A DNA stretch of 13,447 nt from Acidobacteriota bacterium (GTDB taxonomy: Bacteria; Acidobacteriota; Terriglobia; Terriglobales; Acidobacteriaceae). A program made the position numbers and the translations under genes. The notes under the pieces were generated by a model. That model ran no database searches. It saw nothing but the letters and a program-made list of their open reading frames with translations, and was not told the DNA's origin. The number at the start of each line of letters is the position of its first letter. Position 1 is the stretch's first letter. Of this stretch, positions 12,264 through 13,447 are shown piece after piece. The stretch is taken from positions 1 to 13,447 of the forward strand of contig JAGWML010000058.1 of the NCBI GenBank assembly GCA_028873155.1. The letters are read 5' to 3'.

Positions 12264-12316
12264 CGCAACCGGCAGTGGATTTTGCGCGTGAGCGCGTCGG
12301 GAACGGAGTGGGCGGG

Positions 12317-13066
12317 TTGGTCGTACTCAAGTCGACTCAGGAGATCGAGAAGATGCGCCGCGCGGGCAAGGTGGTTCGCGAGGTGCTGGAACTCGTCCGG
12401 AGCCACGTGAAGCCCGGCGCGACGACGCTGGATCTGGAGAAGGTGGCGGAGAAGCGCATCGAGGAACTGGGCGCGAAGCCGGCCTTCAAGGGGTACCACG
12501 GATTTCCGTGCGTGCTCTGCACCTCGATTAACAGCGAGGTGGTACACGGCATCCCGTCGAAGAAGCGGGTGCTGAAAGAAGGCGACATCGTCTCAGTGGA
12601 TTGCGGGGCGGTGATCGACGGGTTTTTTGGTGACGCGGCCATCACGGTGCCGGTGGGCGAGAAGATCGCGCCGGACACGGCCAGGCTGCTCAAGGTGACT
12701 GAAGCCTCGTTGCACCGGGCGATTGGCGCGGTGAAGCCGGGCGCGACGCTGGGCGACATTGGCGCGGCGGTGCAGGGCGTGGTGGAAGCGGAAGGTTTTT
12801 CGGTGGTGCGGGATTTTGTGGGACACGGCATCGGGTCGCACATGCATGAAGATCCGCAGGTGCCGAACTTTGGCCAGGCTGGACAGGGCATGAAGCTGCG
12901 GTCCGGCATGGTGATTGCGATTGAGCCGATGGTGAACGCCGGCAAGCCGGATGTACGGGTGCTGAAGGACGGCTGGACGGCGGTGACCAACGACGGCAGC
13001 ATGAGCGCTCACTTTGAGCACACGGTGGCGGTGACCGACACCGGCGCAAGAATTCTGACCGAGTAG
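12317..13066 (+). CDS. map: Type I methionine aminopeptidase
   Basis: The enzyme removes the initiator methionine from nascent proteins. With a TTG start at 12317 it has 249 residues, the usual type I size. The five metal ligands are present: Asp95 (VSVD), Asp106 (FFGD), His170 (GHGIG), Glu203 (AIEP) and Glu235 (FEHT), with His77 (VVHGIP) at the substrate site. I prefer TTG 12317 because homologues begin near (M)VVLKS..EIEKMR and GGAG (12305-12308) is 8 nt upstream. The frame is also open from GTG 12275 (263 residues) and GTG 12308, so the start is uncertain. It follows adk closely. Confidence 0.95.
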   Translation: MVVLKSTQEIEKMRRAGKVVREVLELVRSHVKPGATTLDLEKVAEKRIEELGAKPAFKGYHGFPCVLCTSINSEVVHGIPSKKRVLKEGDIVSVDCGAVIDGFFGDAAITVPVGEKIAPDTARLLKVTEASLHRAIGAVKPGATLGDIGAAVQGVVEAEGFSVVRDFVGHGIGSHMHEDPQVPNFGQAGQGMKLRSGMVIAIEPMVNAGKPDVRVLKDGWTAVTNDGSMSAHFEHTVAVTDTGARILTE

Positions 13067-13088
13067 CTTTCGGTCCAACAAGGGTAGA

Positions 13089-13103
13089 GGCGCCTGAGGC
13101 GCC
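13089..13103 (+). other. GGCGCC hairpin before infA
   Basis: GGCGCC (13089-13094) and GGCGCC (13098-13103) pair around TGA. The hairpin ends 3 nt before the infA ribosome binding site GGGAG (13107-13111). It could influence initiation at the TTG start of infA; there is no U-tract. Confidence 0.45.
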
Positions 13104-13116
13104 GGCGGGAGACGGA

Positions 13117-13335
13117 TTGTCGAAGGAAGACGCGATTGAGGTGATGGCGACGGTCATTGAGACGTTGCCGAATGCCATGTTCAAGGTCAAGCTCGAGAAT
13201 AACCACGAGGTGCTGACCCATGTTTCCGGGAGGATGCGCAAGAACTTCATCCGCATTCTGCCTGGCGACCGCGTGGCAGTGGAGTTGAGCCCGTACGACC
13301 TGAATCGCGGAAGAATCGTCTACCGCTACAAGTAG
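13117..13335 (+). CDS. infA: Translation initiation factor IF-1
   Basis: The 72-residue product has the normal IF-1 length and sequence: MSKEDAIEVMATVIETLPNAMF, the KLENNHEVLTHVSGRMRKNFIRILPGD core read as adjacent motifs, and the end DLNRGRIVYRYK. It is a single S1/OB-fold that binds the 30S A site and helps IF-2 and IF-3. The start codon is TTG 13117, with GGGAG (13107-13111) 5 nt upstream; no ATG or GTG fits the family N-terminus. Confidence 0.97.
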   Translation: MSKEDAIEVMATVIETLPNAMFKVKLENNHEVLTHVSGRMRKNFIRILPGDRVAVELSPYDLNRGRIVYRYK

Positions 13336-13348
13336 AGAGTTTCAAGAC

Positions 13349-13371
13349 CCGCGGCGTCGCGAGATGCGCGG
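13349..13371 (+). other. Hairpin with GNRA loop before rpmJ
   Basis: CCGC (13349-13352) and GCGTC (13354-13358) pair with GATGC (13363-13367) and GCGG (13368-13371) around a GCGA tetraloop, with one bulged G and one G-U pair. It lies in the 53-nt infA-rpmJ spacer. Its function is unknown. Confidence 0.4.
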
Positions 13372-13388
13372 AGAAGGGCAGCAGAAGA

Positions 13389-13447
13389 ATGAAGGTCCGT
13401 GCATCGGTAAAGAAGATTTGCGTGAAGTGCAAGGTCATCAACCGCCG
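13389..13447 (+). CDS. rpmJ: 50S ribosomal protein L36, N-terminal part (truncated by window end)
   Basis: The 19 complete codons read MKVRASVKKICVKCKVINR, the start of L36. Cys11 and Cys14 are the first half of the zinc site, so this is the zinc-binding (C+) form. L36 is a very small protein (usually 37-38 residues) of the 50S subunit. The infA-rpmJ order is normal. The rest lies beyond the window. Confidence 0.93.
   Translation, partial: MKVRASVKKICVKCKVINR

Overview
The window is one continuous, plus-strand ribosomal protein cluster that corresponds to the fused S10-spc (and start of alpha) operons. It runs from the 3' end of rplC (L3) to the first 19 codons plus two bases of rpmJ (L36). 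The gene order is rplC'-rplD-rplW-rplB-rpsS-rplV-rpsC-rplP-rpmC-rpsQ-rplN-rplX-rplE-rpsN-rpsH-rplF-rplR-rpsE-rpmD-rplO-secY-adk-map-infA-rpmJ'. All genes look intact apart from the two cut by the window ends, and all point the same way. The DNA is GC-rich with strongly GC-ending codons. The zinc-binding (C+) forms of L24, S14 and L36, the secY-adk-map-infA-rpmJ order, and the general protein sequence style suggest an Acidobacteriota (Terriglobia-like) chromosome. That placement is an inference from recall, not a search.

Region by region: 1-3112 holds the S10-operon part (L3 end, L4, L23, L2, S19, L22); 3139-4961 holds S3, L16, L29 and S17; 4993-9997 holds the spc part (L14, L24, L5, S14, S8, L6, L18, S5, L30, L15); 10162-11547 is the SecY translocon channel; 11547-13066 holds adenylate kinase and methionine aminopeptidase; 13117 onward holds IF-1 and L36. 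The genes supply ribosome assembly, the membrane exit channel for nascent chains, nucleotide balance, N-terminal methionine removal and translation initiation.

The unusual feature is what lies between the genes. The operon has ten spacers longer than 100 nt. Nine of them carry a two-armed inverted repeat built of 7-nt units in exact register. Each 5' arm has about 4-5 units of the type YAGCYNN and sits just after the upstream stop codon. Each 3' arm has the complementary NNRGCTR units and sits near the next ribosome binding site. The 30-90 nt between the arms is unrelated from spacer to spacer. In the rpsN-rpsH copy the unit core has changed from TAGC to CAGT in both arms. In the rplW-rplB copy it has changed to CAGC in both arms. 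In five copies the 5' arm starts exactly 3 nt after the stop codon. This looks like a family of intercistronic heptad hairpins that I do not recognise as a named element, and it is the main discovery candidate. Only the rplO-secY spacer (9998-10161) lacks it; that spacer instead has a perfect 16-nt palindrome. Other possible regulatory structures are a terminator-like hairpin overlapping the rpmD stop codon, a nested stem directly before rpsH, and a stem before rplE. No tRNA, rRNA, CRISPR array, insertion sequence or transposase gene is visible.
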